64,000 bases of DNA from JADZAI01 sp047602465. Its GTDB lineage: Bacteria; Pseudomonadota; Alphaproteobacteria; Micropepsales; Micropepsaceae. Below, piece by piece: positions 42,690 through 51,394 of this stretch (position 1 is the first letter of the stretch; each line of letters begins with the position of its first letter). The DNA is taken from contig JASGHF010000001.1 in the NCBI GenBank assembly GCA_047602465.1, forward strand, positions 1,550,001 to 1,614,000. Reading direction: 5' to 3'. The notes beneath the pieces were generated by a model. That model was not told the DNA's origin, made no database searches, and saw only the letters and a program-made list of their open reading frames with translations. Both the position numbers and the translations under genes were made by a program.

Positions 42690-42699
42690 GGAGGACGGC

Positions 42700-43605
42700 A
42701 TGAAGGTTCTGCGCACGCCCGACGCGCGCTTCGAAGGGCTTGAGGGCTATGATTTCGCCCCCCATTACACGCAGATCCAGGATGCCGACGGCACCGCGCT
42801 GCGCCTGCATCACGTCGATGAGGGTCCGCGCGGCGCGGCGCCCGTTCTGCTGATGCATGGCGAGCCGTCGTGGTCGTATCTGTATCGCAGGATGGTTACG
42901 GGCCTCGCCGCCGCCGGGCACCGGGTGGTCGCGCCGGACCTGATCGGGTTCGGCAAATCGGACAAACCGGCCGAGCAGAGCGATTACACGTTCGAGCGCC
43001 ATGTCGCGTGGATGACGGCCTGGCTGCTGCAGAACGACCTGAAGGACATCACGCTGTTCTGCCAGGACTGGGGCGGGCTGATCGGCCTGAGGCTTGTCGC
43101 GGCGTTCCCGGAGCGGTTCGCGCGCGTGGTCGTCGGCAATACCGGCCTGCCCGTCGGCGCCGGCATGACGGACGGTTTCAAGGCCTGGCTTGAGTTCAGC
43201 CAGAGCGTGCCCGTGTTCCCGGTCGGGTTCATCGTGAACGGCGGAACCACACGCGAACTGTCGGCGGCCGAGCAGGCCGCCTATGACGCGCCCTATCCCG
43301 ACGAGACCTACAAGGCCGGCGCGCGCGTTTTCCCGCGCCTCGTGCCGGTGACGCCGGAGCATGCCAGCGTCGCGGAGAACAAGGCGGCGTGGGCCGTTCT
43401 GGAAACATTCGAGAAGCCGTTCCTGACCGCATTCTCCGACAAGGACATGGTGACGGCGGGCGGCGAGAAAGTGTTCCAGGCGCGCGTGCCGGGCGCGAAG
43501 GGCCAGAAGCACACGATCGTCGAGGGCGGCGGCCACTTCCTGCAGGAAGACGCGCCGGAGCAGCTTGTCGGCATCATCGACAGCTTCATCAAGGAGACAC
43601 GCTGA
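42700..43605 (+). CDS. Haloalkane dehalogenase, HLD-I-like
   Basis: A 301-residue alpha/beta hydrolase. Oxyanion segment HGEPSWSYLYRRM (53-65) is the hallmark of haloalkane dehalogenases; the nucleophile is Asp123 in CQDWGG, with Trp124 as a halide-binding residue, acid candidate Asp247/249 in FSDKD, and base His279 in GGGHFLQED. A cap domain spans about 150-225. It hydrolyses carbon-halogen bonds to alcohol plus halide in the cytosol. First gene of the TetR-controlled rightward operon; stop overlaps the next ATG (TGATG). Confidence 0.92.
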   Translation: MKVLRTPDARFEGLEGYDFAPHYTQIQDADGTALRLHHVDEGPRGAAPVLLMHGEPSWSYLYRRMVTGLAAAGHRVVAPDLIGFGKSDKPAEQSDYTFERHVAWMTAWLLQNDLKDITLFCQDWGGLIGLRLVAAFPERFARVVVGNTGLPVGAGMTDGFKAWLEFSQSVPVFPVGFIVNGGTTRELSAAEQAAYDAPYPDETYKAGARVFPRLVPVTPEHASVAENKAAWAVLETFEKPFLTAFSDKDMVTAGGEKVFQARVPGAKGQKHTIVEGGGHFLQEDAPEQLVGIIDSFIKETR

Positions 43606-44012
43606 TGGATGTGAAGTACGCGGTCTATCCGACCGGCGCGCAGATCGGCGCGCTGATCGCGCTGCCCGAGAGCGGGCCGGTGGTCATGCTCAACCTGCTG
43701 AAATTCCGCGACAAGGCGGAATACAAGGACGGGCGCGAGACGACGCTGACAGGCCGCGAGGCCTATATGAAATATGGCGAGCTGATGAGCGCGTTCGTTC
43801 TGGCGCGCGGCGGCAAGCTGCACTTCAACGCGCCCGCAGCCGCGCCGGTGATCGGTGAAGTCGGCGAGATGTGGGATGTCGTGGCGCTGATGGAGTATCC
43901 GTCCGCGAAAGCCTTCGTCGAGATCGCGACCTCGCCGGAAGTCACCGCGTTCGGCGAGCATCGCGAGGCCGGGCTGGCCGGCCAGCTGCTCATCCCCTGC
44001 TTCCCGGCATGA
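43605..44012 (+). CDS. DUF1330-like ferredoxin-fold protein
   Basis: A 135-residue protein with MLNLLKFRDKAEY and YMKYGELMS near the start and WDVVALMEYPSAKAFVEI with a C-terminal HREAGL segment. This layout fits the DUF1330/dimeric alpha-beta barrel group. Such proteins are often small dimeric enzymes or binding proteins in catabolic operons; function here is unknown. Overlaps flank it on both sides. Confidence 0.7.
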   Translation: MDVKYAVYPTGAQIGALIALPESGPVVMLNLLKFRDKAEYKDGRETTLTGREAYMKYGELMSAFVLARGGKLHFNAPAAAPVIGEVGEMWDVVALMEYPSAKAFVEIATSPEVTAFGEHREAGLAGQLLIPCFPA

Positions 44013-44593
44013 GCGAGCCGGTCACCGACGGCCGTATCAGACGCGGGGCGGAAAACCGCCGCCGCATCAGCGAGGCGTTTCTGGAGCTGATCCGCGGCGG
44101 CGTGCCCTCGCCCACCGCCGAGGCCGTGGCCGAGAAAGCCGGCGTCGGGCTTCGCAGCGTGTTCCGCCATTTCGAGGACATGGAGACGCTGTATCGCGAG
44201 ATCGCCGAGGCGATCGAGGCGGAGGTGGAGCCGATCTGGGCGGTGCCCTTTACCGCGGCGACGTGGCAAGGGCGGCTGGCCGAGATGATCGAGCGCCGGG
44301 CGAAAGTATTCGAGCGCATCACGCCGTTCCGGCTGGCCTCGCTGGTCCATCGCACGGATTCCGATTTCATCCGTCAGCGCCATGCGCGGTTCGCGGTGGA
44401 GCAGCGGCATCTGCTGATCGCGGTGCTGCCCGCGCATGTTCTGGGCGATGCCGCGACGATCGACGCGCTGGACCTGATCTTCAGCGTGGATTCGTGGCTG
44501 CGCCTGAGGCGCGAGCAGAAATTGAGCGTCACGGCCGCAAAAGCGGTCATCGCCAGAACGGCGTCGGCGCTGACGGGGGAGACGATCGGATGA
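44009..44593 (+). CDS. TetR family regulator of the dehalogenase cluster
   Basis: A 194-residue protein with an N-terminal TetR HTH (RRRISEAFLELI, then AEAVAEKAGVGLRSVFRHF with FRHFEDMETLY at the end of the recognition helix). The remainder is a helical ligand domain without clear subfamily. ATGA overlap with the preceding gene and with the MBL gene that follows makes it an integral part of the operon. The best operator candidate is the 27-bp dyad at 42640-42666. Confidence 0.88.
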   Translation: MSEPVTDGRIRRGAENRRRISEAFLELIRGGVPSPTAEAVAEKAGVGLRSVFRHFEDMETLYREIAEAIEAEVEPIWAVPFTAATWQGRLAEMIERRAKVFERITPFRLASLVHRTDSDFIRQRHARFAVEQRHLLIAVLPAHVLGDAATIDALDLIFSVDSWLRLRREQKLSVTAAKAVIARTASALTGETIG

Positions 44594-45684
44594 AGTGGGT
44601 TTTTCGGATTCTCGGCGTCGCCGCGGTGCTGGCGGCCGCTGCGGCGGCGGCCGTCTATTTCATTCCCGCCGTGCAGGACCGCATCGTCGCCTCGCAGATC
44701 GAGGCGGCGTTCAAGATCCAACGTGACGATCTGGTCGGGGATGACGCGCTGCGCGTGGCGATCTGCGGTTCGGGATCGCCCATGCCCGATCCCAATTGCC
44801 GCCCGGCCTGTCATGTGGTGATGGCGGGCGGTCATATTCTGGTGGTGGATGCGGGGCCGGGGTCATGGTCGAACGCGTCGGGCTGGCGCATTCCCATGAA
44901 CCGGATCGAGGGCGTGTTCCTGACCCATTTCCATTCCGACCATATCGGCGATCTGGGCGAGGTGAACCTTCAGAGCTGGGTCGCGGGGCGGCCGCAGCGC
45001 CTGACGGTCTATGGCGGCCCCGGCGTGGACCGCGTGGTCAACGGCTTCAACGAAGCCTTCGCGATGGATGCGAGCCACCGCATCGCCCATCACGGCGCGG
45101 ACTATCTGAAGCCCGAACTCGGCACGATGGACTTCCAGGTTCTGGCGAATGCAGCGGGCGGCGCTCTGGAGGCGGGGCAGGATGTCGTCGTCTATGACAG
45201 AGACGGGCTGAAGGTCACCGCCTTCGCGGTCGATCATCACCCCATCCTGCCCGCCTATGGCTATCGCTTCGACTATAAGGGCCGGTCGGTGGTCTTCACG
45301 GGCGATACCGTGAAGGACGAGAACATCGCCCGCTATTCCAGGGGCGCGGACGTCCTGATCAGCGAGGCGATGCTGATGCAGGTGGTGGAGGAGATGCAGC
45401 GCGTGGCGACCGAATATGGCCGCGATCGCTTCTCGAAGATCCTGCACGATATCCGCGACTATCACATCGCCCCGGGCGATGCGGCGGACCTGGCGGCGGA
45501 AGCCGGCGTGAAGCACCTGATCTTCAGCCATGTCATCCCGCCGCTGCCGCAATGGCTGGGCGAGCGCATGTTCACGCGCGACACCGGCCGGCCGGGCCTG
45601 GACGTGCGGCTGGGCTTTGACGGGATGCTGATCACCCTGCCTGCCGATGGCGGCGACGCGCAGTTCGACGATCTGGGGCCGTAG
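44590..45684 (+). CDS. Membrane-anchored or exported metallo-beta-lactamase-fold hydrolase
   Basis: A 364-residue MBL protein. Residues 5-26 form a signal/anchor (FRILGVAAVLAAAAAAAVYF). Zinc motifs are complete: THFHSDHIGD (H-x-H-x-D-H), a later His in DHHPILPAYGY, Asp in FTGDTVKDE, and FSHVIPP at the end. The pattern is close to the RNase Z/type III arylsulfatase (AtsA) branch. In an operon with a dehalogenase and opposite a sulfatase operon, a periplasmic ester or sulfate-ester hydrolase is plausible. Substrate unknown. Confidence 0.85.
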   Translation: MKWVFRILGVAAVLAAAAAAAVYFIPAVQDRIVASQIEAAFKIQRDDLVGDDALRVAICGSGSPMPDPNCRPACHVVMAGGHILVVDAGPGSWSNASGWRIPMNRIEGVFLTHFHSDHIGDLGEVNLQSWVAGRPQRLTVYGGPGVDRVVNGFNEAFAMDASHRIAHHGADYLKPELGTMDFQVLANAAGGALEAGQDVVVYDRDGLKVTAFAVDHHPILPAYGYRFDYKGRSVVFTGDTVKDENIARYSRGADVLISEAMLMQVVEEMQRVATEYGRDRFSKILHDIRDYHIAPGDAADLAAEAGVKHLIFSHVIPPLPQWLGERMFTRDTGRPGLDVRLGFDGMLITLPADGGDAQFDDLGP

Positions 45685-45699
45685 GCTATAAGGCGCCGC

Positions 45700-46839
45700 A
45701 TGGGGTCCATGCGGCGTCCTGATTTTCTGATCGTCGGCGCGGGCTTCACCGGCGCCGTGGCTGCGCGCCTGCTCGCCGAGGCGGGCGCGGGCGAGGTGCT
45801 GGTCATCGACCGGCGCGGCCATATCGCCGGCAACGCCTATGATGCGCCCAATGCGGCGGGCGTTACCGTGCATCGATACGGCCCGCATATCTTTCACACC
45901 AATTCCGACAAGGTGTTCGCGTTCCTGTCGCGGTTCACGGGCTGGCGGCCCTATGAACACCGGGTGGAGGCTGAGATCGACGGGCGGCTGGTGCCCCTGC
46001 CCTTCGGGCTGCCGGCCATCGAGGCGCTGTTCCCGGCGGACGAGGCGGCGGCGCTGATCACGGCGCTGACCGAACGCTATGGCGCGGAAGCGCGCGTGCC
46101 GATCCTGAAGCTGCGGGAGACGGACGACGCGCGCTTAAGAGGGCTGGCGGATTTCATCTACGCCAAGGTGTTTGACGGCTATAGCCGCAAGCAATGGGGC
46201 ATGGCGACGGAGTTGCTGGCGCCGTCGGTCACCGCGCGGGTGCCGGTGATCGTGTCGCGGGATACGCGGTATTTCACCGACAGGCATCAGGCGATGCCGG
46301 ACAAGGGCTATACCGCGCTGTTCGCGACGATGCTGGATCATCCGCGCATTACGGTGCGGCCGAATACGGCGCTGGCGGATCTGGAGCCGGAGACGCGCGC
46401 GCGGCGGACGGTCTATACCGGACCGCTGGATGAGTGGTTCGGATCGGATGAAGGCGCGTTGCCGTATCGCAGTCTGCGGTTCGTGGAGGAGACGCGGGCA
46501 TCGTTCGGGGTGCAGACTTGCGGGACGGTGAATTTTCCGAACGCGCATGACTACACGCGCATCACCGAGATGGGCTGGCTGACGGGGGAGACGTCCGGCG
46601 CGACGACGCTGATGGCGGAGTATCCGCAGGCGCATGTGCCGGGCGAGACGGAGCCGTTCTATCCGGTGCCGGCGGACGCGGCGGATGCGCTGGCGGACCG
46701 GTATCGGCGGCGGGCGGATGCGCTGGCCGGGCGGGTGTGGTTCGCGGGACGGCTGGCGGATTATCGCTATTACAATATGGACCAGGCGGCGGCGCGGGCG
46801 ATGACGCTGGTCGAGAAAGAAATTCTGCCCGCGCTCTAG
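45700..46839 (+). CDS. glf: UDP-galactopyranose mutase
   Basis: A 379-residue flavoenzyme that interconverts UDP-galactopyranose and UDP-galactofuranose in the cytosol. FAD-binding motif FLIVGAGFTGAV is near the start, followed by HRYGPHIFHTN, FDGYSRKQWG, and a C-terminal FAGRLADYRYYNMDQ. Start could be the ATG three codons downstream. Converges with the flippase-like gene (four-base overlap). It implies galactofuranose in a surface polymer. Confidence 0.94.
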   Translation: MGSMRRPDFLIVGAGFTGAVAARLLAEAGAGEVLVIDRRGHIAGNAYDAPNAAGVTVHRYGPHIFHTNSDKVFAFLSRFTGWRPYEHRVEAEIDGRLVPLPFGLPAIEALFPADEAAALITALTERYGAEARVPILKLRETDDARLRGLADFIYAKVFDGYSRKQWGMATELLAPSVTARVPVIVSRDTRYFTDRHQAMPDKGYTALFATMLDHPRITVRPNTALADLEPETRARRTVYTGPLDEWFGSDEGALPYRSLRFVEETRASFGVQTCGTVNFPNAHDYTRITEMGWLTGETSGATTLMAEYPQAHVPGETEPFYPVPADAADALADRYRRRADALAGRVWFAGRLADYRYYNMDQAAARAMTLVEKEILPAL

Positions 46840-47792
46840 CGTTTACGCGCCAGCCAGAGGAGCGAGGGCAGCGCGGCGATGAGACCGACGCCCAGCAGCA
46901 GCGCGCCCCAGGTGACCGAAACGGCGAGCGCGTCATGCGCCGCGAAGCCCGCGCCGCCCAGCACGAAAACGAGTACGGCCTCGCGCACGCCCCATCCGGC
47001 GACGCTGACCGGGAGCGTCATCACCAGCAAGGCCAGCGGCACGGCGAGGGTCAGGATGTCCCAGCCGACGGGAAGGTTCAGCGCATGCGCGGCGCTCCAC
47101 GCCATGACCACATTGAGCGCGTGCGGAAGAACGGAGAGGGCGAGGATTCCAAAGGCGGTGACGGGATCGCGCATCAGCGCCGCCCCTGCCGTGAGCGGGC
47201 GTTCCAGCGCGAAGCGTTGGGCGAGGCGCTGCACCGTGGGCCGCGTGGCGATCCATGGCGCGATGACGATGCCGCCGACGCCGAGCAAGGCGGCGACGCC
47301 GGCGGCCAGCGCAGCGTTCTCTGCGCCCCGGGGCACGCCGCCGAGGAGCAGACCGAAGAGAACCAAAGCGAGCAGGCCCATCAGGCCCGCGACGCGGTCG
47401 GAGAGAACGGAAAGCATCGCTTCGGCGAGGCCGACCCGGCAGCGTTTCAGCACGATCACGCGCACGGCGTCGCCGCCGATGCTGGAAGGGAGAACCTGGC
47501 TGGCGGCGTGGGTGAGGCCGGTCAGCATGACGTGGTCGCCCGCCCCGAGCGGCGCGGCGAGGTGAAGCTTGCGGTTCAGCACCCACCAGCGCAGGCCCAG
47601 CGCCACGAGCTGAAGAAGGCCCGCAGCGACGCCAAGCAGCATCCAGGCGGGATCGGCCTCGTGGAATCGGGCCGTGAGCGCGCCGAAATCGACGAAAGCG
47701 ATCAGCGCGGCGAGAAGCCCGATGGATGCCGCAGCCTGAACGATGGCCCAGATGCGGCGAGACGGCGCGGGGGCCGGCGCGGCGTCGCTCAC
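46836..47792 (-). CDS. Lysylphosphatidylglycerol synthase TM region/UPF0104-type integral membrane protein
   Basis: A 318-residue protein with about eight membrane helices. The fold matches the membrane part of MprF and the AglD/UPF0104 family (ALGLRWWVLNRKL near residue 65, LPSSIGGDAVRV about 105, PVSVAGWGVREAVLV about 255). The soluble lysyl-transfer domain is absent, so a flippase or glycolipid-linked role is more likely than lipid aminoacylation. Third gene of a coupled operon after a GT2 and a DUF2298 protein. Confidence 0.82.
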   Translation of the reverse strand: MSDAAPAPAPSRRIWAIVQAAASIGLLAALIAFVDFGALTARFHEADPAWMLLGVAAGLLQLVALGLRWWVLNRKLHLAAPLGAGDHVMLTGLTHAASQVLPSSIGGDAVRVIVLKRCRVGLAEAMLSVLSDRVAGLMGLLALVLFGLLLGGVPRGAENAALAAGVAALLGVGGIVIAPWIATRPTVQRLAQRFALERPLTAGAALMRDPVTAFGILALSVLPHALNVVMAWSAAHALNLPVGWDILTLAVPLALLVMTLPVSVAGWGVREAVLVFVLGGAGFAAHDALAVSVTWGALLLGVGLIAALPSLLWLARKR

Positions 47793-49870
47793 GGCGCGAT
47801 CTCGATGATGCGGGTGCCGCCGGCGGAGAAGACGGTCGGACCGAGCGCGTCGAGCCCGACTTCATCGACGGCATAGCTCGTGCGTTCATAGTCGCCGACG
47901 ACGACGTAGCGGACGCGCCATGTCTTGAGGAAAGCGCGGCGGTCTTCCGGGTTCATCGTCTGGTAGAAAGCGCTGAGCGCATTGGCGCGCGTCTGCCAGG
48001 CTTCCAGACTGTTGCGCCACAGCCATTCATGGGCGTGCCAGCCGACAATGGTGGGGATGCCGGTCGCGGCGGAGAGGCGCGCGCCATAGGTGTAGCTGTC
48101 GCCCGACGCTTCGAGCAGGATTTCGCCGGGCGGCGGGCGATGGGTGTTGAGATAGTGCGCGGCCTCGCCGTCGCCATTTTCCAAGAAGTCGAGGCCGCGA
48201 ATGGTGTTGGTCTCGCCGAGTTTTTCGAAAAGACGGTCGCCGTGGGCAAGCACGGTGAAGGCGAGCGGCGTGGCGCAGAGAAGCGCCAGTGCCAGACCGA
48301 CGAAATATTGAAGGCTGAAGCGCGCGGCGGCGAGGACGACGCCCACAGCGGCGAAGGCGGCGACGGGCAGCATCAGATAGGCCTGATAGCTGAGCTTGAA
48401 CATCGTGTTCGAGCGGGCGTTGTCGTCGCCGTAGATGTCTTTCACGTAGAGGATTTCAGGCACGGCGAGGACGATGGCGGACGCAACGAGCAGCACGATG
48501 GCGGCGGAGCGGACACGCGCCTGCCCGAAGGGTTCGTGCGCGTTGCGGAGCGGCGCGGTGGCGATGAGGGCGATGACGGCGGCCAGGATGTAGTTTCCGT
48601 AGAGCAGGAAAAGCTGCCACCAGGGCGAGCCATAGATGGTCCAGCGCAGCCCTTGCGTGAACGGCGTGAAGTCGCGCCAGAACGGCCATGACAGGACGAG
48701 TGCGAGAATGAGGAAGGCGGCGGCGATGCATCCGGCTTCCAGCATCGCCTGCACGAGCGTGAGGCCACGGGCGCGGGCGGCGGCGATGAGTGTGACGCCG
48801 AGCAGCGTGAGATAGATCGGCACATCCCAGCTGTTCGCCATGGCGCTGATACCGAGCAGCAGCGCCAGCGCGCCGCCGCTGATGAGCGCCTGGCGGCGGC
48901 GATACCAGGTCGTGCCGGCGATGGCGGCCCAGCCGGCGCGGCGGCCGAGCAGGATGCCGACGATGAGCAGCAGCATCGCGGCCGTGATGGGCAGGTTCAT
49001 CACATGGGCGTGGAGATCGCCCACCGTGATGGAGTAGCCCGGAAATTCCGTGATCGTCTTGTCGGCGGTTTCGGGCCGGTGGCCGATGAAACGCGAGGAA
49101 TGGGTGAAGTAGTAGTCGTACGGCTCCGCCAGACCGAGCGATGCGAGCAGCGGGCGGATGACGCCATAGACGAAGCTGTGAAGATTGCCGCCGAAGATGA
49201 GCGTGGCGGTGGCGAGCAAAGTGAGGCCGCGCCGCAGCTGGTCGGACGCGCCGGTGCGGCGAAGCAACGCCGACAGCGCCATGGCGAGCGCGATGCCCGA
49301 CGCGGCGAAGACATGCGCGAACATCAGATTGGTGCCGAGGTCGGTTGGCTGGCCGCTCAACAGGCTGGCGAGCGCCACATTGGCGTGGCCGAAATAGTAA
49401 TAGTTGAGCGTTTCGCCCGCGAACCACGGATCGACCGGCGGCAAGGCGTTGGCGTGATAGACGGCGTTCACGAAAGCGAGGTTCATGAACTTTTCGAGGC
49501 CCATCAGATCGGCGCTCCATGAGCGGATCGTCAGGACGACGAGGAAGATGCCGATATAGAGAAGCTCTACCCGCCAGGCGTCGCGCAGGCGGCCGAAGAG
49601 GCGGCGCTTCATCGGCGCGGCGGCGATGGAGATGACGACCAGCGCCACGATCGCGACGATGAGCGCAGGGCCGCCCCAGGGCGCGACGAGGATGGAGAGC
49701 ATCCAGGCGAGCCAGGTGACGAAGGGCATGGCGACGGCGCGGGCGAAGGCCCAGGCCGCGCCGGGTTTGGCGGGAAAGATCGCCGCGCTGAGCGGCCAGG
49801 CGGCGACCGCCAGCAGCGCCATCGCCAGATAGAACTGGCCCGCAGACGCGAAGCCGGCGGCGTCGATCAC
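47789..49870 (-). CDS. DUF2298 multi-spanning membrane protein
   Basis: A 693-residue protein with about 14 hydrophobic segments. The conserved DUF2298 segments are DLMGLEKFMNLAFVNAV (about 120), YYYFGHANVALASLL, and GDLHAHVMNLP (about 270, acid and His facing the outer side), with a late GWHAHEWLWRNS loop. The architecture resembles GT-C glycosyltransferases and oligosaccharyl transferases that use lipid-linked sugars. Coupled to GT2 and flippase-like genes by ATGA overlaps, so an envelope glycosylation step is likely; donor and acceptor are unknown. Confidence 0.85.
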   Translation of the reverse strand: MIDAAGFASAGQFYLAMALLAVAAWPLSAAIFPAKPGAAWAFARAVAMPFVTWLAWMLSILVAPWGGPALIVAIVALVVISIAAAPMKRRLFGRLRDAWRVELLYIGIFLVVLTIRSWSADLMGLEKFMNLAFVNAVYHANALPPVDPWFAGETLNYYYFGHANVALASLLSGQPTDLGTNLMFAHVFAASGIALAMALSALLRRTGASDQLRRGLTLLATATLIFGGNLHSFVYGVIRPLLASLGLAEPYDYYFTHSSRFIGHRPETADKTITEFPGYSITVGDLHAHVMNLPITAAMLLLIVGILLGRRAGWAAIAGTTWYRRRQALISGGALALLLGISAMANSWDVPIYLTLLGVTLIAAARARGLTLVQAMLEAGCIAAAFLILALVLSWPFWRDFTPFTQGLRWTIYGSPWWQLFLLYGNYILAAVIALIATAPLRNAHEPFGQARVRSAAIVLLVASAIVLAVPEILYVKDIYGDDNARSNTMFKLSYQAYLMLPVAAFAAVGVVLAAARFSLQYFVGLALALLCATPLAFTVLAHGDRLFEKLGETNTIRGLDFLENGDGEAAHYLNTHRPPPGEILLEASGDSYTYGARLSAATGIPTIVGWHAHEWLWRNSLEAWQTRANALSAFYQTMNPEDRRAFLKTWRVRYVVVGDYERTSYAVDEVGLDALGPTVFSAGGTRIIEIAP

Positions 49871-50604
49871 GCGGTGCGGGCGCGCAGGGCGCGCACTTCC
49901 GGCTTCAGGCGGAAAGCGAGAAGCGTGCGGCCCGCCAGCATGCAGAACTTCAGCAGTTTCCAGCCGCGCAGCTCGCTGACCGAGCCTTCGCGCGCCCGGT
50001 GGCGGATGGGGAACTGGACGATCTTCGCGCCGCTTCTGGCGAGGTGCAGGGCGAGCAGCACCGAGGGCAGCGGATTGTCGTCGCCGATGGCGGGGGCGGC
50101 TTTGCGCCAGTCGGCGCGCTTCACCAGCTTGAAGGGGATGTTCGGATCGCGCGGCACGCGGCCGAACATGAGGCGCAGCACGACGCGCATGGTGCGCGAG
50201 ATGATGGCGCGCAGAAGCCCGTCCTTGCGGTCGGCGCGGATGCCGATGAGCGCGTCGGCGTTCTGATAAGCGGCCCAGGCGGCGGCGAAATCGCTGAGGT
50301 CGATCTGGCGGTCGCTGTCGAGCTGAAGAAGGTTTTCGCCCCTTGCGGCGTTGAGGCCGGTGATGACGGCGGGGCCATGGCCGCCATTCTTGCGGTCGAT
50401 GATGGTGAGGCGCGACTCGCGCGCGGCGATCTCGCTGAGGATCGCGAGGGTACGGTCTTTCGAGCCGTCATTGACGACGACGATCTCGGCGCTTTCCACA
50501 TGGGGCGCGACATCGCGGAGAATGTCGTCCACCGCAGCGGCGATGGCGACTTCCTCGTTATAGGCCGGCATCACGATGCTCAGCTGGACCGGCACTTCAG
50601 ACAT
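49867..50604 (-). CDS. Family 2 glycosyltransferase
   Basis: A 245-residue GT-A enzyme. LSIVMPAYNEEVAI starts the nucleotide-binding strand, IVVNDGSKDRT is the next, and QLDSDRQID is the DxD-type metal motif (DSDRQ). It resembles dolichol-phosphate mannosyltransferase/polyprenyl-phosphate sugar transferases without the C-terminal membrane anchor. It probably makes the lipid-linked sugar used by the DUF2298 protein encoded next. First gene of the three-gene operon. Confidence 0.9.
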   Translation of the reverse strand: MSEVPVQLSIVMPAYNEEVAIAAAVDDILRDVAPHVESAEIVVVNDGSKDRTLAILSEIAARESRLTIIDRKNGGHGPAVITGLNAARGENLLQLDSDRQIDLSDFAAAWAAYQNADALIGIRADRKDGLLRAIISRTMRVVLRLMFGRVPRDPNIPFKLVKRADWRKAAPAIGDDNPLPSVLLALHLARSGAKIVQFPIRHRAREGSVSELRGWKLLKFCMLAGRTLLAFRLKPEVRALRARTA

Positions 50605-50679
50605 ACTGGCTCGCGGGTGGATCAGGGCGGCTTCGCTATCATATCCCGCGAAATCCCGCCAAGAGCGGCGGGAAACGGC

Positions 50680-50707
50680 AAAAAGGGCGCGCCCATTGGA
50701 CGCGCCC
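50680..50707 (-). terminator. Rho-independent terminator after wrbA
   Basis: Read on the minus strand: GGGCGCG, a 9-base loop, CGCGCCC, then TTTTT. It lies 20 bases beyond the wrbA stop and separates it from the glycosyltransferase operon. Confidence 0.85.
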
Positions 50708-50727
50708 CCGGCAGGCCGGAACGAGGT

Positions 50728-51327
50728 TCAGCCGTGCAGCTTCTTCGCCGTTTCGGCGATGACGCGGCCCTGATAGCGGGCGCCTTCCAGTTCGTTGGCG
50801 CTCGGCTGACGCGAGCCGTCGCCGCCGGTGATGGTGGTCGCGCCGTAGGGGGAGCCGCCGGTCACTTCATCCAGCTTCGTCTGGCCCTGGAAGCCGTAGT
50901 TCAGGCCGACGATCGTGAGGCCGAAATGCAGGAGGTTGGTGATGATCGAGAACAGCGTCGTTTCCTGACCGCCATGCTGGGTGGCCGTCGCCGTGAAGGC
51001 GCCGCCGACCTTGCCGTGGAGGGCGCCGCGCGCCCACAGGCCGCCGGCCTGATCGAGGAAGTTCGCCATCTGCGAGGCCATGCGGCCGAAGCGCGTGCCG
51101 GTGCCGACGATAATGGCGTCGTAGTTTTCAAGATCCGCGATCGTGGCGACCGGAGCCTTCTGGTCCAGCTTGTAGTGGCTGGCTTTCGCGACATCGGCGG
51201 GCACCAGTTCCGGCACGCGCTTGATGTCGACGGTGGCGCCGGTGGAACGCGCGCCTTCGGCGACGGCTTCGGCCATCTGCTCGATATGGCCGTAAGCGGA
51301 ATAGTAGAGAACGAGAACCTTGGTCAT
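50728..51327 (-). CDS. wrbA: NAD(P)H:quinone oxidoreductase, type IV
   Basis: A 199-residue flavodoxin-like protein. YYSAYGHIEQMAEAVAEGA is the FMN phosphate loop, and GTGTRFGRMASQMANFLDQ and TATQHGGQETTL are diagnostic of WrbA. It reduces quinones by two electrons, guarding against redox cycling. The pirin gene lies 67 bases upstream on the same strand, so the two probably form one unit. Confidence 0.95.
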   Translation of the reverse strand: MTKVLVLYYSAYGHIEQMAEAVAEGARSTGATVDIKRVPELVPADVAKASHYKLDQKAPVATIADLENYDAIIVGTGTRFGRMASQMANFLDQAGGLWARGALHGKVGGAFTATATQHGGQETTLFSIITNLLHFGLTIVGLNYGFQGQTKLDEVTGGSPYGATTITGGDGSRQPSANELEGARYQGRVIAETAKKLHG

Positions 51328-51394
51328 TGGAGTGCTCCAGGTAGGGTTGGAAAAGGAGACCCGACCATGCCTGCGGCGGCCGGGTCTTGAACGA

